Made by a program: the position numbers and the translations under genes
Shown: positions 21,401-32,540 of the stretch, piece after piece
Numbering within the stretch: the stretch's first letter is position 1
Layout: each line of letters starts with the position of its first letter
DNA from: Psococerastis gibbosa
Taxonomy: Eukaryota > Arthropoda > Insecta > Psocodea > Psocidae
Direction: 5' to 3'
DNA: 64,000 nucleotides
NCBI GenBank assembly: GCA_963971405.1
Contig: OZ020489.1
Coordinates: 26,004,290-26,068,289, forward strand
The notes under the pieces: generated by a model
Databases searched by the model: none
What the model was told of the DNA's origin: nothing
What the model saw: only the letters and a program-made list of their open reading frames with translations

Positions 21401-23201
21401 TGCAATTAAAGCAACCTCAAAATTTGTGAAAGAATCTATGAACGGTTTGGCCTTCATGTAATCAGATTTCAAACAGCTTATGACGCGCAGCTCCGAAGTT
21501 ATCAAGCTGACTTTAATGTTACTATAGGACAGGCCATAGTAATTCTAATAAATTACCCAAGCGTTGAGACAGATGCTGCAACAAAATTGCAAAAGATAGT
21601 CTAGTCTATTTGATATGTAATCAGAAGAAAGCGATGTCAAGGTCTTAAAGCAACATGTGATAATTTATCATATAGATATCAAAATTCATACGTTGGAAAA
21701 CAAATCTTTCACACATTGAATTTTTTGTGTCATCAGAGTGCCGGATTACCCATTACGCGAGGCAATTGCCTCAGGGGAGTCAGGGCCTCCACAAAATGGC
21801 CCCAGAGAGGGGCCTCCTCAAAGCCTCCTCAATAAAACATAGAAATATTATAAAATTTATAAAAAAAAGGAAAAATATAAACTTCGACTTCTGAAATTGG
21901 GGGGAAACACTGCAAGAATTTTAATATAATTAACTGTGGGCCCCCTTTGCCGTTCAGTATTAATTTATTCTTGGGGTTAAAAATTTAAACAAAACCATTT
22001 GCAATAGAACTTTCCATTCTATAATGCAAGTTTGCTACGGAGTCACCGAAACACGGTACAACCTTCTAAGTCTACGCAGACCCACTGAAGATGTCGACCG
22101 GAGCTGCTGACGAAACGTTTGGAAGTTCACTTTCAGATCGACCCCGGCCCAACAGCCCGGATGCTATTGTTTCTTCCCCTGTCACGCTTTATTATTGCCA
22201 TGTTAGGGAAAAACAAATCCATCTCAGTTTGAGTTCAATTGTATTGAGGATTCGGGCTGGTTACTTTTAACAATATCCAAACCACATGTCTCAGATAATT
22301 TTTTTTTAAATTAACGTCTACTTCAACTTGGTTTCATTCATTATTAAGTAAAATTCATGTTAAACACACCCATTATCTCCATATGAAGAATTCGGAGGGT
22401 TCACCTTAGAAACTCTGTCACAAAATCGTTATACTTACTTGGACTAGTGTCAGGAGCAACAAGAATAACTCCTTTCTGCGCCGCATACTTCTGAGCCCCA
22501 GCTTTTTGGATGAAATTCTGTTCGGTACAAGTCAAGCCAGAGAGCCAGTAAATGACGGGTACTTTTGAGTTTTCAGATGCGGGCGGCAGATATATGGCAA
22601 AGTTCATTTTACATTTTAGTTCCTTGCTAAACAATAGAGTAAGTTGAAATTCTTCATGATGCTAAACCGCAGGAGGGGGGAGGGGGTCTGATCATATATA
22701 GAAATAGATACATTGCGGCCAGTGCGTTGGCGTAACGTTCTAAGCTATGTAGGACTCCAGGTTAATTACTGATACACACGGTGGCTATGCATGCCATGTA
22801 TTCGGTGGAACCGTCACCGAGTTAAGCGGGCCTTTAAACGTTTTGTCACGAAATTACATGGCGATGACTAGTTAGGGTAAAAGTCTAGCGGTTGCACTAA
22901 ACTTTGAAGCTGTATACCGTCATGTTCCAAAAATGAATTATTAGCCCCATTTAAATGAGATAATTGAAACTCGAAAGTCAATAAAAAAATTATAATAATT
23001 TCAGTGTAGCCTTAATACGTCTATTATATTTCTTTGGGGTTACCTCAGTTAAAAATGCTAATATAATAAAAAAGATAGCCTAGTTCCTCGTACAACCAGC
23101 ATTAGTTGGAATAACCTTTTTTATTATTACCTTTCATGTGAGTATACTTTCTGATATCCTCCAAATATGTAATTGCTAGAGACTTCTGTTACTATCGACA
23201 T
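18244..23201 (-). CDS. ESD: S-formylglutathione hydrolase (esterase D), five coding exons
   Basis: Join on the minus strand: 23201-23131, 22626-22439, 21268-21079, 19676-19457, 18438-18244. The 864 nt encode 287 residues plus stop, with intron phases 2, 1, 2 and 0 all consistent. The enzyme hydrolyses S-formylglutathione to formate and glutathione after glutathione-dependent formaldehyde dehydrogenase, normally in the cytosol. Visible signatures: [12 protein letters not shown] at the N-terminus, oxyanion-loop [11 protein letters not shown] (52-62), APDTSPRGCN (82-90), [16 protein letters not shown], nucleophile elbow GHSMGGHGA with Ser150, Asp227 in GKSDQF and His263 in YDHSY. These form the expected Ser-Asp-His triad. 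The human protein has 282 residues, so the length fits. No signal peptide is visible. Confidence 0.96.
18904..19010 (+). repeat. R1 5' fragment in ESD intron 4
   Basis: TAAGGAAAGCTTAGTGATGG, CACGTTTTGA and GTGGTTTTTACAAAATGTC match the R1 start. It breaks off at the (CTGT)n region. Confidence 0.6.
19040..19330 (-). repeat. GGGCCCGGG-family unit in ESD intron 4
   Basis: AT-rich units with AAAACCCCACTATTTCG and GAAACGCCCGGGCCC are read on the plus strand. They are reverse complements of the G-rich repeat at 23580-23850, and the same family recurs at 55020-55950. Non-coding. Confidence 0.45.
19457..19676 (-). CDS. ESD: ESD exon 4
   Basis: Acceptor atatttcag at 19678-19677. The first base completes Ser150, followed by [39 protein letters not shown] and LEILIDQ. 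Donor gtgagt at 19456-19451, phase 0. Confidence 0.95.
19856..20140 (-). other. unassigned 94-codon frame inside ESD intron 3
   Basis: An ATG-initiated frame on the ESD strand. I recognise no domain, and the ESD reading frame is complete without it. It is a candidate for an alternative exon or a chance ORF; chance is more likely. Confidence 0.2.
20228..20366. mobile_element. foldback element
   Basis: The left arm GGTGACTTTCCGACCAAAAT and ATGAAAACAAAG pair with TGTTTTCATATTTTCGTCAA and AAAGTCACC on the right. An apparent relative of one arm is at 53111-53140 (TGGTGACATTTCGACCAAAC). Target duplication not clear. Confidence 0.5.
20441..20823. mobile_element. composite PIF-like MITE in ESD intron 3
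   Basis: Outer palindrome with GGCGCCCATTCCACCGACCG on the left and CAGTCAATGGAATGGGCACC on the right, flanked by TAA on both sides (20438-20440 and 20824-20826). The arms carry AGGGCTATTTCCAAAAACAG and GTGACGTGGTAGCAGACATT. The centre is interrupted by a second element (20512-20752). The same composite is present at 37426-37805 in inverted orientation. Confidence 0.8.
20512..20752. mobile_element. inner MITE nested in the composite
   Basis: Ends TGTTGCGTTTCCACCGACCT on the left and GGTCGGTGGAAGCGCCACC on the right, with TTA before and TAA after. The inside has palindromic ATGATCATTGATCAATTTTA. It shares the TTCCACCGACC end with its host, so it looks like a related PIF-like family. Confidence 0.7.
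21079..21268 (-). CDS. ESD: ESD exon 3
   Basis: Acceptor atttttag at 21270-21269. It encodes [20 protein letters not shown], then [20 protein letters not shown] and the strand leading to the nucleophile elbow, MGH. Donor gtaagt at 21078-21073 splits the codon of the catalytic serine (AG|C), phase 2. Confidence 0.94.
21735..21960 (+). repeat. fragment of the CAGTGCCGGATTAACCC hAT family
   Basis: AGAGTGCCGGATTACCCATT is close to the left end of the hAT element at 54733. The following AT-rich part includes GGCCCCCTTTGCCGTTCAG. No right end found, so truncated; it lies in ESD intron 2. Confidence 0.45.
22040..22165 (+). repeat. CTGAAGA/GACGAAACG repeat copy in ESD intron 2
   Basis: Blocks in order: CCTTCTAAGTCTACGCAG, CCACTGAAGATGTCGACC, GCTGACGAAACGTTTGGAAG, TTCACTTTCAGATCGACC, GGCCCAACAGCCCGGATG. 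It gives the clearest version of the motif in this window. Confidence 0.65.
22439..22626 (-). CDS. ESD: ESD exon 2
   Basis: Acceptor attgtttag at 22628-22627. It completes Ser24 and encodes [26 protein letters not shown] and VAPDTSPR. Donor gtaagt at 22438-22433, phase 1 (A|GA for Arg87). The codon often read as a start at 22634 is TTG inside the intron, so it is not a start. Confidence 0.94.
23131..23201 (-). CDS. ESD: ESD exon 1
   Basis: ATG at 23201-23199 with A at -3. It encodes [20 protein letters not shown] and a few residues more, aligning with the human start through SSNK-FGG-QKV. The donor is gtaata (23130-23125), phase 2. Too short to appear as a long open frame. Confidence 0.88.
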
Positions 23202-24893
23202 TGTTGCTGTAAAATAGCCTTAAAAACACTGCTGCGCTATATTTATCTGATATATATTGACAACCCCCGCAGAGCTTTCAGAATCTAATAAAATGATAAA
23301 TGATAATCAAAAAAAATTGTTTACCAATATTTTTTAAACATTTTGATTTTTGCTCTGTGGACTGCAGACTGTGATGATTAATCAGTCTCCTGCCACGGCA
23401 TAAAGTTTTGCAACTGTTGTTTTTGTTTGAGTTTATTACGTCTTGTAGCCCAGTTTTTTTATTTAATATTTTATTTCATATCTTAAAAAATGTGCTGTGC
23501 TCTTTTCTCTTCATTTAGAAAACTATTCTAAAAAGCACAAAACGCTTAGTAGTCAATCAATGTCTTTTCCTAGGCTTTCTAGACACACCGTACTAGGGGG
23601 GCCCGGGGATCTCCCCCGACTGATTTTTTGGAAAATAGGGGTTAAATAATGGGTTTCTCCGCATTTTGAGGTAAATAAGGTATATATTTGACAGGAAACT
23701 AATATAATTGTGAACAGGGGGGTCTCCCCCGTGTAAAATTTTTTTAAAAATAGGGCTGAAATATTGGGGGTTTACGCAATTTGAGAGCCAAATGGTACAT
23801 ACATATTTAACAGGATACTATTATCATCGTGAAGAGGTGTACTGCGCATGTTGATTATTTTTTGTCCAATTTGGTGCCCCCAGTCGAGACGTGGCGTCTA
23901 GAGCAATTCGAATAAAATTTCCATTTAATCATAAAATTACCTACATCACTCAATTTCGTGTCATCAAAAACAGGGAGATTTTCTGGGTCATTTTCCAAAA
24001 CCGGGAAATTATGGCCTTCCGACAACATTCACCCGCGCGGGAGTCGGGAGATATATTGGACTGAAAACCGGGAGGTATGGCAGAATTACCGGCCTGTGTC
24101 TGATGTCGGGCCTTAGGTCAAGCTCAATAGCAAGCATGTCTCAGGTTGTTGATTAGTGCTTCTAGTCGGTGTGTGTTGACATGGAGGACGTAATCTTCTT
24201 TGCTAATGATCAAAATCCACATGGGAAAATTGAATTGAAACTTCCAAAAATTATCAACGCTGCAAAGTGAATGGGCCACTTATCATGACTTGTCTTATGG
24301 GATGGGTCTGCATATCAAAATAATAATAGTAGGCCTATCGAAGTGCAGTCAAATGACGTCAGAAAAATGCTCAAGCAATGAATTATTGATATTTTCAAAC
24401 AGACGGTATGCCTACTTACACGTACAACGTAATGATTATGCAGTTCATTTTCAAAAAGCCACAGTCTTATTTTATCTAAATAATTTATTAATGTTATTTC
24501 AGATTCATGCAAGTAGGCTACTTGTTTGAGTTGTTTTTATAGTAAAAATAGATTCTTGCATAGTGCATAACCATATTTCTGCAGAACGAAGGCATATTGC
24601 CACAGGTGTGTAGTTTTAACTCGGCATTTCAGTTTTTTTTTTTTTTTTTTAAAGAAAAACAGGGGGAACTTGTAAGGTGCTTATAGTTACTCATGCATCC
24701 GATACTTTCAAGGGAAGGGGGCTGAACACCCCCGCTATATCATGCAAGATAAATTTCAACAAGTTTAAACCAAGGCAGTCTAACATTTTTCAACACTAGG
24801 CCTACTGTAGGTGCTCCAAAATGTCCCCCACAGCAATTTCTTACGAAAATAAATGCTGACAAACGTCTGATAAACATTTTAATGCTGGCCATT
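23202..24893. other. ESD upstream region, no gene recognised
   Basis: Includes the presumed ESD promoter, which I cannot delimit. At 23580-23850 two units of a G-rich repeat occur (GGGGGGCCCGGGGATCTCCC and GGGGGGTCTCCCCCGTG), each followed by an AATAGGGG(T/C)-type segment. The ORFs at 24290-24529 and 24315-24512 are unsupported. Confidence 0.4.
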
Positions 24894-25188
24894 CACGAGG
24901 GCTCCAAACGGACTCGCGCCAAGCCAAATGGCGCGTCCTGTTCCATTTGGCATTAGCGTCATTTAGAGGGGTCATCACGACTACGCTGAACCAGTCGCTC
25001 CAAATCTTTCAAATTGTACAGTGTGACGATATGGATGAGTTACTTTTACACTGTACAATTTGAAAGATTTGAAGCGACTGGTTCAGCGTAGTCATGATGA
25101 CCCCTCTAAATGGCGCTAACGCCAAATGGAACAGGACGCGCCATTTGGCTTGGCGCGAGTCCGTTTGGAGCCCTCATGAATGGCCAGC
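24894..25188. mobile_element. 295-bp near-perfect palindrome (foldback MITE)
   Basis: Arms of about 140 bp start GCTGGCCATTCACGAGGGCT on the left and, reverse-complemented, GCTGGCCATTCATGAGGGCT on the right, with only a handful of mismatches and a short loop near 25035. Flanks TTTTAAT and TTAACAT suggest a TTA(A)-type target. No coding capacity. Confidence 0.8.
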
Positions 25189-25573
25189 TTAACATACGGC
25201 ATCTTTGCTTCCTTTTAATTTTGTATGTACTACAAATATAACTTTCTAACAGATTAAATAGACTGAATAAATAAATGAATAATAGTGCTGCAACTCATTT
25301 TCCCATGTCAAATGGAATTGGGGAATGGGAATGGTACGGGAGTCAAACCAATTTAACAGACCTCTAAGCTAAAATTCCTGAATGCCCGAGCACATTCTTA
25401 ATTTTTCACAGGCTCTGCAAATGCTGATAAAGTAATACTTGGGTTTTTTAATCGGATTTATTCATCTCCGTATATACTGACTATGTAGGCCTATAAAAGG
25501 TAAACTGTATTTACTCATCCTTAGTTATAATAATAAGATTGCTGGTAAATATGTGCTGCATGAAACCTATTTT

Positions 25574-26455
25574 GCTTTCTTATTTATACGGTACACTAGT
25601 TTTAGGAATGTTTTTAATTTGGAGATTTCAGTGGATTAAGGATTTACACATTTTTTGGTAACCCTAAAAAGTGTTTTTTAACGAAGCGTCCGTCGGTCTA
25701 TCTGTCTATATGTGAGCAAACTTCACGATGGATTTTGATGAAATTTTGCATGCAGATTTACAAAAATCATATTATAATATACATGTAAATCATATAGCGA
25801 CAAATTTTGTATATTTTGGTTTCACACTCAAAAAACTTCAAAATCCGGCAACATTTTTTTCTCAAAATCGGCGCCAACGATTTTATTTAAATTAGCATAA
25901 TTATATTTTAGTTGTTATTTATACTAACAAAACGCAATGGGCAACCCTTGATGGTTTACTTCTGGGGAAAAAAAATTAAAGACTCCATTAACATGAAAAA
26001 TAATATAATAAAAATATTTTTCTCCGGGACTTTCTTATCGATGATTTCGAACTTCAGATATGTCTTAGCTGTTAAATAAATTGAAAAAACCGAACAGCTT
26101 GCTTTCCAAAACGAACATTTGGTTTTGATTAAAAAACAATTTTTTGAAGAAATTATGGAGTCATTCTTTAATATCTAATATCTTCTAATACATTGCATAC
26201 CAGCATACCCTGCCATTAGCCTATTACGGTGTTGTATTGTATTGGTCTGCCCTTTCTAGAATATACAATCGTCCCATCGATCAATTCAGTGCTTTGGGAT
26301 GGGGAATGTCGAGGCAACTGAAATGTAAAATGAAACCCTACTAAAGTTATTTACCAAGCAGATGGAATTACTCATATTATCTATCACGGTACCTGTATTA
26401 ATTGATAAATAATAAAGCATGTTTGAACTTCGAGTAACCTCGCACCCGGTCTTTT
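25574..26455 (+). repeat. R1 repeat, diverged full-length copy
   Basis: Keeps the R1 order: GCTTTCTTATTTATACG, ACACATTTTTTGG, a short CTGT tract, GATTTTGATGAAATTTTGCA, CCCTTGATGG, TTATCGATGATTTC, and an end at AAAGCATGTTTGAAC...CCCGGTCTTTTT. Many substitutions and small gaps suggest an old copy. Confidence 0.7.
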
Positions 26456-28640
26456 TATTTAAATTAATGCGAAGTTAGTATAGCCAGACTATTCAATAAA
26501 TAGGTATACTGTAGGTACCAAGTATCAGTATGGCAATATAGCATTGTAATACCGTACTATAGAATAACATGCCTCAGCCCGATGGTTGGAATGTCTAATG
26601 TCTCTCGTCAGTATCTTTATGTAATAATAATAATATTAATAAATAAATTTATTGCGTTTTTTCCATATTACATACAGTGAGAATATAATGAAGTAAATTT
26701 AGGGATGGCCCAAAGGATTTCTCCCGTTGCGAACCCCCCTTAATACCAATAACTTAAACTTAAATAATATATCTACCGTATGTGTACATGTATAGTATAT
26801 ATATATATATAATTATATATGTGACTATTGAGTTATTATTGACGGAGAATTGGGAGAAGAAATTAAGAATGCTGCTTTGCAGTTACAGGTAGACTGTTGA
26901 CTTGAATTCTGAATTCGCCACTGGAAGAAAAGAGCGGGAAATGATGCGATGATCGTTTTGCAGTAAGGGGAAACGCGGGCGCTTCTTGGGAAGGAATTTT
27001 GTCCGTTACAACTTGGGGAACACCTGCGGGCCGTGATGGTCCAGGTAGAGATATTGGGGGTGGTGTCCAATGCCACATCTCTGCATAGGCGCACACACCG
27101 GGGAGGTATTCACTCTGTAACCCTAAACGTTAAATCACAGGTTAGGTATCGTCTTACCGGTATGGCTTCCTCACAGGCTCACGTGTCTCAATTTATTGCA
27201 AATCAATTGCTATGTGTAGATAATTTTATAAGTCAGGCACACCACACTAGGAACTGAAAAACCAGTTTATGTATGCATGTATAGGCCTATGGCTAAAGTT
27301 ACAGCCTTTTTGCGAGCCAACATTTAACCATGGCGTATATTTTTGAGCCATTATATGTAGTTTTTAATATCGTAGTGATAATGTGAAAAAATCAGATGCT
27401 TCTGCTCATTGTTGCAAGTGATTGTGAAGGGAATGATCAATGATTGACTGTAGGACTCCTTGATTTGAGGACCATGAATAGTTTTGCTTAAAACGGGAAG
27501 GGAAGTCACGCCGGTAATGTTTCTTCACGGGAAAGGGAGCACTTCGATGCAATCTCGCTGGTAAACTGTGCAGTAGGTATGAGGCTACGGTCTAATAATT
27601 TGAACTAATTTTCATGAGTGATTATTAAGGGTGGCGGGGACTGTCCTGGAACGGGGGAGTTCAACTCATCAGGGAGGGGAGTCCAGGCCGTCATGGGAAT
27701 GGTCATGATTGTCACGGTCAGGGCTCAAACAGCTTACGAAGTATAAATACTACATGTATAGTATACTTTGGGGGTAATTGTTACCATAGCTAATTAAAGG
27801 CAGACTTTAAAATCCTAAAGCTTAAATTGCGGCTATTTTATTATCACTGCGACGTGACGTGGCCAACTATAATAAAATAGAATAGATTGCACACCATAAG
27901 CTAAGTAAGAATGGTAGATTACAAACGTAGGTGGCATTAGTCAAATCGCCACGGAGGAAAAGTGTAGACATAAAAAAGAAAATATCGGAAAATGTAAACG
28001 AACCACGTGGTCAACAGACAGGGCAGACAACATAATTTCAGGCCTCAGAGAGGTCTGCGCACTTGACCTTGGGTTTCGAATCTCCTAATAATAAATTTTG
28101 ACTGACTTTATTTCGCTTTATGGCGAGAACCACCCGCGTACAGTGGGTCAAAACTTTTTGCAACTTCATTGCCTGAGCTCGGATGGACATCTTACCCACC
28201 TGATCGTGACATTGATGTTTTAGTACTGTAGCCTACCTCCACGGCTTGGCTAAACCTAAAGGGGGGAGGGGGTAGGCCTACTTATACCTTTCATTTTACA
28301 TAACCCAACCGCGCTATGACCCTTTGTAGAGCCTTGGCTTTTCCCCTAGTCTCTATCCATCCTTTATAAAGGTATAAATACCCTCGTGCCGCCAACCTCC
28401 CACTATATTTTTTTAGCAAAACGTCACCCAGCCACCGCACCGCTTTCTTGGACGGCCTCAGGCCGTCGGCCTGGTGTCTGTTTTCCTTGCGGCTGCTGAT
28501 TGTAGAGAGGGGATTGGCTAGAATTGAAATTAAACCTTCTAAACATGTTTTTTTATTAATATTTGGGCGCCGGACTCTTGGGAGTTGCGAGTAGCCTGTA
28601 TACGCTATAAAATTTTAATAATACCGTGCCCCTAGGCCCT
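26456..28640. other. non-coding stretch, no gene recognised
   Basis: Overlapping minus-strand frames at 26825-27096 have no recognisable domain. A short repeat at 28108-28160 (TTTATGGCGAGAACCACCCG) recurs at 63139-63190. A TA-rich run lies near 26794-26815. Confidence 0.4.
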
Positions 28641-29055
28641 ATTGTCCCGTATCCGAAGTTGCTCCATCACAAAAATCAATCAAATTCGGGTATAGCTCCT
28701 ATCCTACGCCTCTCTTATGGTCCATGTTATTATTAGCCCCAACTATTCATCTGAAAAAACCGCCATCCCTTACAAACGTGGAAACTTGGAAAATAAGTTT
28801 GAATTGGAGGAGAAAAGGTGGGGGAAATGGTGGGCTGTGATTGGTCGGTATTGGCTTGAGCGGGAGACGCCATGTTTCGCGCCCTTCAGCCGCGTCTCGG
28901 TTCTTGGCGAGGATGCATGTGTGTGTTCAACAGGTGTTAATTTTAACTGCCAAAAGTTATTGAAAAATTATTTTCAATTTCATTATTTCTTTGTGATTCG
29001 TGCCGGTTATAGGACAGTTTTTTGGACTTTGGTCACCTTAAGGACATGAAGGTAA
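28640..29055 (+). promoter_or_regulatory. candidate promoter and first exon of a plus-strand gene
   Basis: A locally CpG-containing block has an inverted CCAAT box (GTGATTGGTCGG) near 28834 and ends GGACATGAAG before a strong donor gtaagac at 29050. This could be a first exon ending in Met-Lys. I could not link it to a recognisable downstream exon, so the call is weak. Confidence 0.25.
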
Positions 29056-29843
29056 GACGATTTTACATGTGTTTGACAGTTTAAGCTAGTTTACTAGTTT
29101 AGCCCGGTCTGTGAATCGTTGGTTTTTAGTTATTTAAAAATTAAATTGAAACACTTCAGTACTGTCTGTATATGGATTGTAAATTTGCGAAGAGTACCTA
29201 ATCTTTCAATTGACCTGTTTTATATAGAAATTTGTATCTTAAATTATTCATTAGGTACTTGGTAGGTATTGCCTAATGATTTTTCACAGTTAAAAGAAGC
29301 ATATTACAGTGCACCTGCATATTGTATCTGTAGAAAATTTTGGACCTGCCTGCGATAAAGACGATTTTTCATTATTTTATTCTAATTCTGTTCCTTGTCC
29401 TATGTAGGCATGTAGCATTTGGCCAAAGGTAGTTAAGGTTTAAACGTTAAACTATACCCCTAATAAAATTTGTTTTGTAGCATAGCATTTGAGATTTTAG
29501 TATATTTTCCTTTTCCTGATTCAAGCTGAGACATGCTTAATTTTGTTGCTTCCTGGCTGATAATGTAAATAACTTGCTTATATTATAATACGCATGAGAC
29601 TTACTCTCCGTTACAGTTACCAACCCCCAACCTACAATGATATTACAACTTACATCAGCGTCATTAGCACTATTAATGATATCATACTACAGAAACTAGA
29701 ATAGATTTTCCATTTTATCTATAACATGTTACAAATGGGCCAAAATAATGTACCTACAGTACTCCCAACTTTGTAACCCGGTCCAAGACTTATATTTAAA
29801 ATAAAAATTTCCCCTGGGGCTTCCCTGACTGCAATTATATTAA
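29056..29843. other. non-coding stretch
   Basis: AT-rich sequence directly after the putative donor at 29050. No gene or repeat end seen. Confidence 0.35.
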
Positions 29844-30230
29844 GAGGACATGCTCCGTACTAAATGAGCACCCCAAAATTTGTTTTTTTTTATGGACTTT
29901 ATTTTTTATTTAATTAACAAAGCAAGTCGTTAAAGATTTGGCTCATGGAAGTTGTAGAAGACTACTTCGTGCATCATACAATCGGGTATTTTTACTTTTT
30001 GGTTTTGTAGTTCTTCCAAAAATCCCAGAATACGCATAATTTTAGTCCGTTCTGGTATTTATAAAAGAACTAAGGTACCAAAAATTTAATATTTCCTACT
30101 ACATGATGCATGAAGCAGTCTTCTACAACTTCCATGAGCCAAATCTTTAATGACTTGCTTTGTTAATTAAATAAAAAGTCAATAAAAAACACAAATTTTG
30201 AGGTGCTATTTTTCTACGCAGCACATCCTC
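29844..30230. mobile_element. foldback element with TTAA flanks
   Basis: TTAA (29840-29843), then GAGGACATGCTCCGTAC. On the right, CTACGCAGCACATCCTC and TTAA (30231-30234). Arms of well over 100 bp share AGCAAGTCGTTAAAGATTTG and TGGAAGTTGTAGAAGACT. A second copy in opposite orientation lies at 50520-50913, also between TTAA tetranucleotides. Confidence 0.75.
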
Positions 30231-31619
30231 TTAATATGAATCTTTGTCTGTGAATTCTAAATTTTAATGCTAACGAAATGTAAATCCCACCATTTCGTGC
30301 CAATTTTCAAACCTTTTCCTCCAGCCTACAACTAGGCCACCCACCAACTTTTTGCTTCAGGTCTCGCAAACTGCCCTGCAAAATGATGGCACTATTCGGA
30401 ATGTATCACAGGATTACGGAACCAGTTACTGGCTTTCTGCGTGCATCTGAACATTCTGAAGCAGCTGCTAACGTGTTTGAACACCTGTTGCATCCTTAGA
30501 ATGAGAGATAGGCCAATCTATGTGCCCAGAGAAATCGAAACCCGATAAAACTCAACGCCAGTTGAATGGCAAAATTATAAAAGTGCGATTAAATTGCCGG
30601 CCGTACCTATCTACAAAGGCATACCTGAATGAATGCCGAATGGATGGGTATTATAATACAACAATATGGAACCGTGTTGAAGCCTAAGTTAGGCCAGCCA
30701 TGATGCGTCAGAGGAAGCCGTTTAGACCAAAGAATGCGTGTAATTCCAACCTGTCAAGGTTATTCTTGCCTAGTCAAGTTATAGACAGCTTTGTAGGCTA
30801 CATTCAACGCCATAATGGGCCTATAACATTAACTGGCAGGACTGTGGATGCAAATATGCTCTTTCGAAAGATGCATTCTTCATAAAACCATTTCCATATC
30901 TATCTGGCTGTGACGAGAGAAATTAATTAGTTTTGTCAAAAATACTTATTAAAAAACTTTAGAAAATATTTGATATTCTCTGCCTTAACCGGGGGAGAGT
31001 AACCATTTGAAATGTTGACACTCCATAATTGTGCCACCAACATCCATTTATGTTAAACGTTAAAACCATCACATATCAGAAAACCCCACCCAACGGCCCA
31101 AATATCCGCAAGGGTCCCGCGCCAAAATAAAATAAAAAAAAGTTGTATTTTATAGAATTATCCAAAAGCCAAGCTAATTTTTCTCACTGGTTGGAATTGA
31201 ACACCGTCTCACCCAAAGTGGGGCCCGGTGTTGTTTTTGTCCCAGCTACACCGTTACCTACAGTATATATAGCCTACGATACCACATAAGATATACAATT
31301 ATCCCACTCGACTTCGGGCCCTTTCTGGCATTTTTTCTCTGTGGGGATCTGTACTTCCATGTTCTTTGATTCTGTGAATGGGATGAATTTTTAGGGAGAT
31401 TCATCTACCTATGTTCGACTTCCGAAACTTTCTTCACAACTTTTCATTTCATGACCCCCTGAGTCTAAAACCACCCTCCGTTCAAAATGTTATATACCGT
31501 ATATATCATTTATTTATTATAAAAGTATGTATCGATTTTAGGAAACACTAACTTCCGTATATATTATCGAATTTTGATTAAACTTGGCACAAAAATTGAT
31601 CATACAAATGTCTTGATCG
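30231..31619. other. non-coding stretch, no gene recognised
   Basis: A frame from an acceptor-like tttgcttcag (30359) to a TAG near 30499 is open for about 45 codons but has no recognisable similarity. Nothing else could be supported. Confidence 0.35.
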
Positions 31620-31849
31620 AGTTCGTTACCCAGCATGATCCGCCATTTTGAAAGAAAAACGACTTAAATTCATATCTAAGTTAACGTTAGTTTCGTTTTC
31701 AGAAGAGTTCCTTGTCACCATTAAGATATTAGTAGTGTCCCATTCATCCGCAAACAATTGCACTAATTCATGTCGCCTTGGAGTGTGCACGCAAGGCCAT
31801 AGCTCACGTTCCTTAATTTTCGGAGGTTGTTTCGTCAGAATACAGCATG
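31620..31849 (+). promoter_or_regulatory. candidate first exon starting MAAE
   Basis: At 31831-31850, AATACAGCATGGCGGCGGAA is followed by T and donor gtgagtg. This gives a good start context, ATG GCG GCG GAA T|gt, typical of animal first coding exons. CCGCCATTTTGA (a YY1-like motif) lies at about 31640, but a related string also occurs at 59165-59195, so it may belong to a repeat. A further short frame, ATGTCTGGTCTGCCGAACC, ends at a possible donor near 31939. No downstream exons were identified. Confidence 0.25.
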
Positions 31850-32221
31850 GCGGCGGAATGTGAGTGACGTTGTAATATCTTTAAATAAAAAGTGGTCTGT
31901 TATTAGTCACCGAGGATGTCTGGTCTGCCGAACCACCTTAAGGTATTAAAATAATTACGAATTTGTGATCCGATGGATTCGTTATGTCTGATCACCTTGA
32001 CGTATCACAATCTCATGGCAATCGTTAAATATGGCTCTTGTAAAAAAAAATTGTTGCTTAGTTAAGTTGTTACTGTACAGAATGCTTAGCCTATTAAATA
32101 TTGAGCAGATCCTAAGAAATTCTGTTTTCTCAGCGCATGGCTTTCCTGTCATCAGCCGCTCATGAGATAATTGGACACCCTTGCAGTCCGTTTTTTTATT
32201 TATGTCAAATCAAATTTCTTA

Positions 32222-32520
32222 TTAAATATACTTCTTACTTTAGCCAACGCCCGTCCTTGGCTGCTTAGCCATTTGACGCAGTGCCTCTCAGTGCATCCAA
32301 CTCGAAGTTGATTTCGTGTAGGGCAGGGCAGTGGGCCAGGTGCACTGCGGTGACTGCCGACTGGTGGGTACTGCCTTCCTCCAGGGGGCACGATCATTGG
32401 GTTGTCATCTGTTTACCACCCCAACTTTGTGCAGATGGTGTTGAAGAAAATCGTCGCCACCGCCACTTTCCAGGGCAGTTTGTTGGAGATGGGAGTTGTA
32501 AGTAAACACTAAACTGTTCC
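32222..32520. other. GC-rich unassigned segment interrupted by the hAT element
   Basis: Open frames on both strands (32200-32397 minus, 32281-32505 plus). The segment appears continuous with 33081-33170 if the hAT insertion is ignored. Composition and length suggest an exon or an old transposon fragment, but I recognise no domain on either strand. Confidence 0.25.
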
Positions 32521-32540
32521 CATCTTTTGCCAACTGCTTC

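Noticed and set aside
30354..30499. Possible terminal exon after tttgcttcag
   Set aside because: Two different frames are open and neither resembles a known protein; the length is compatible with chance.
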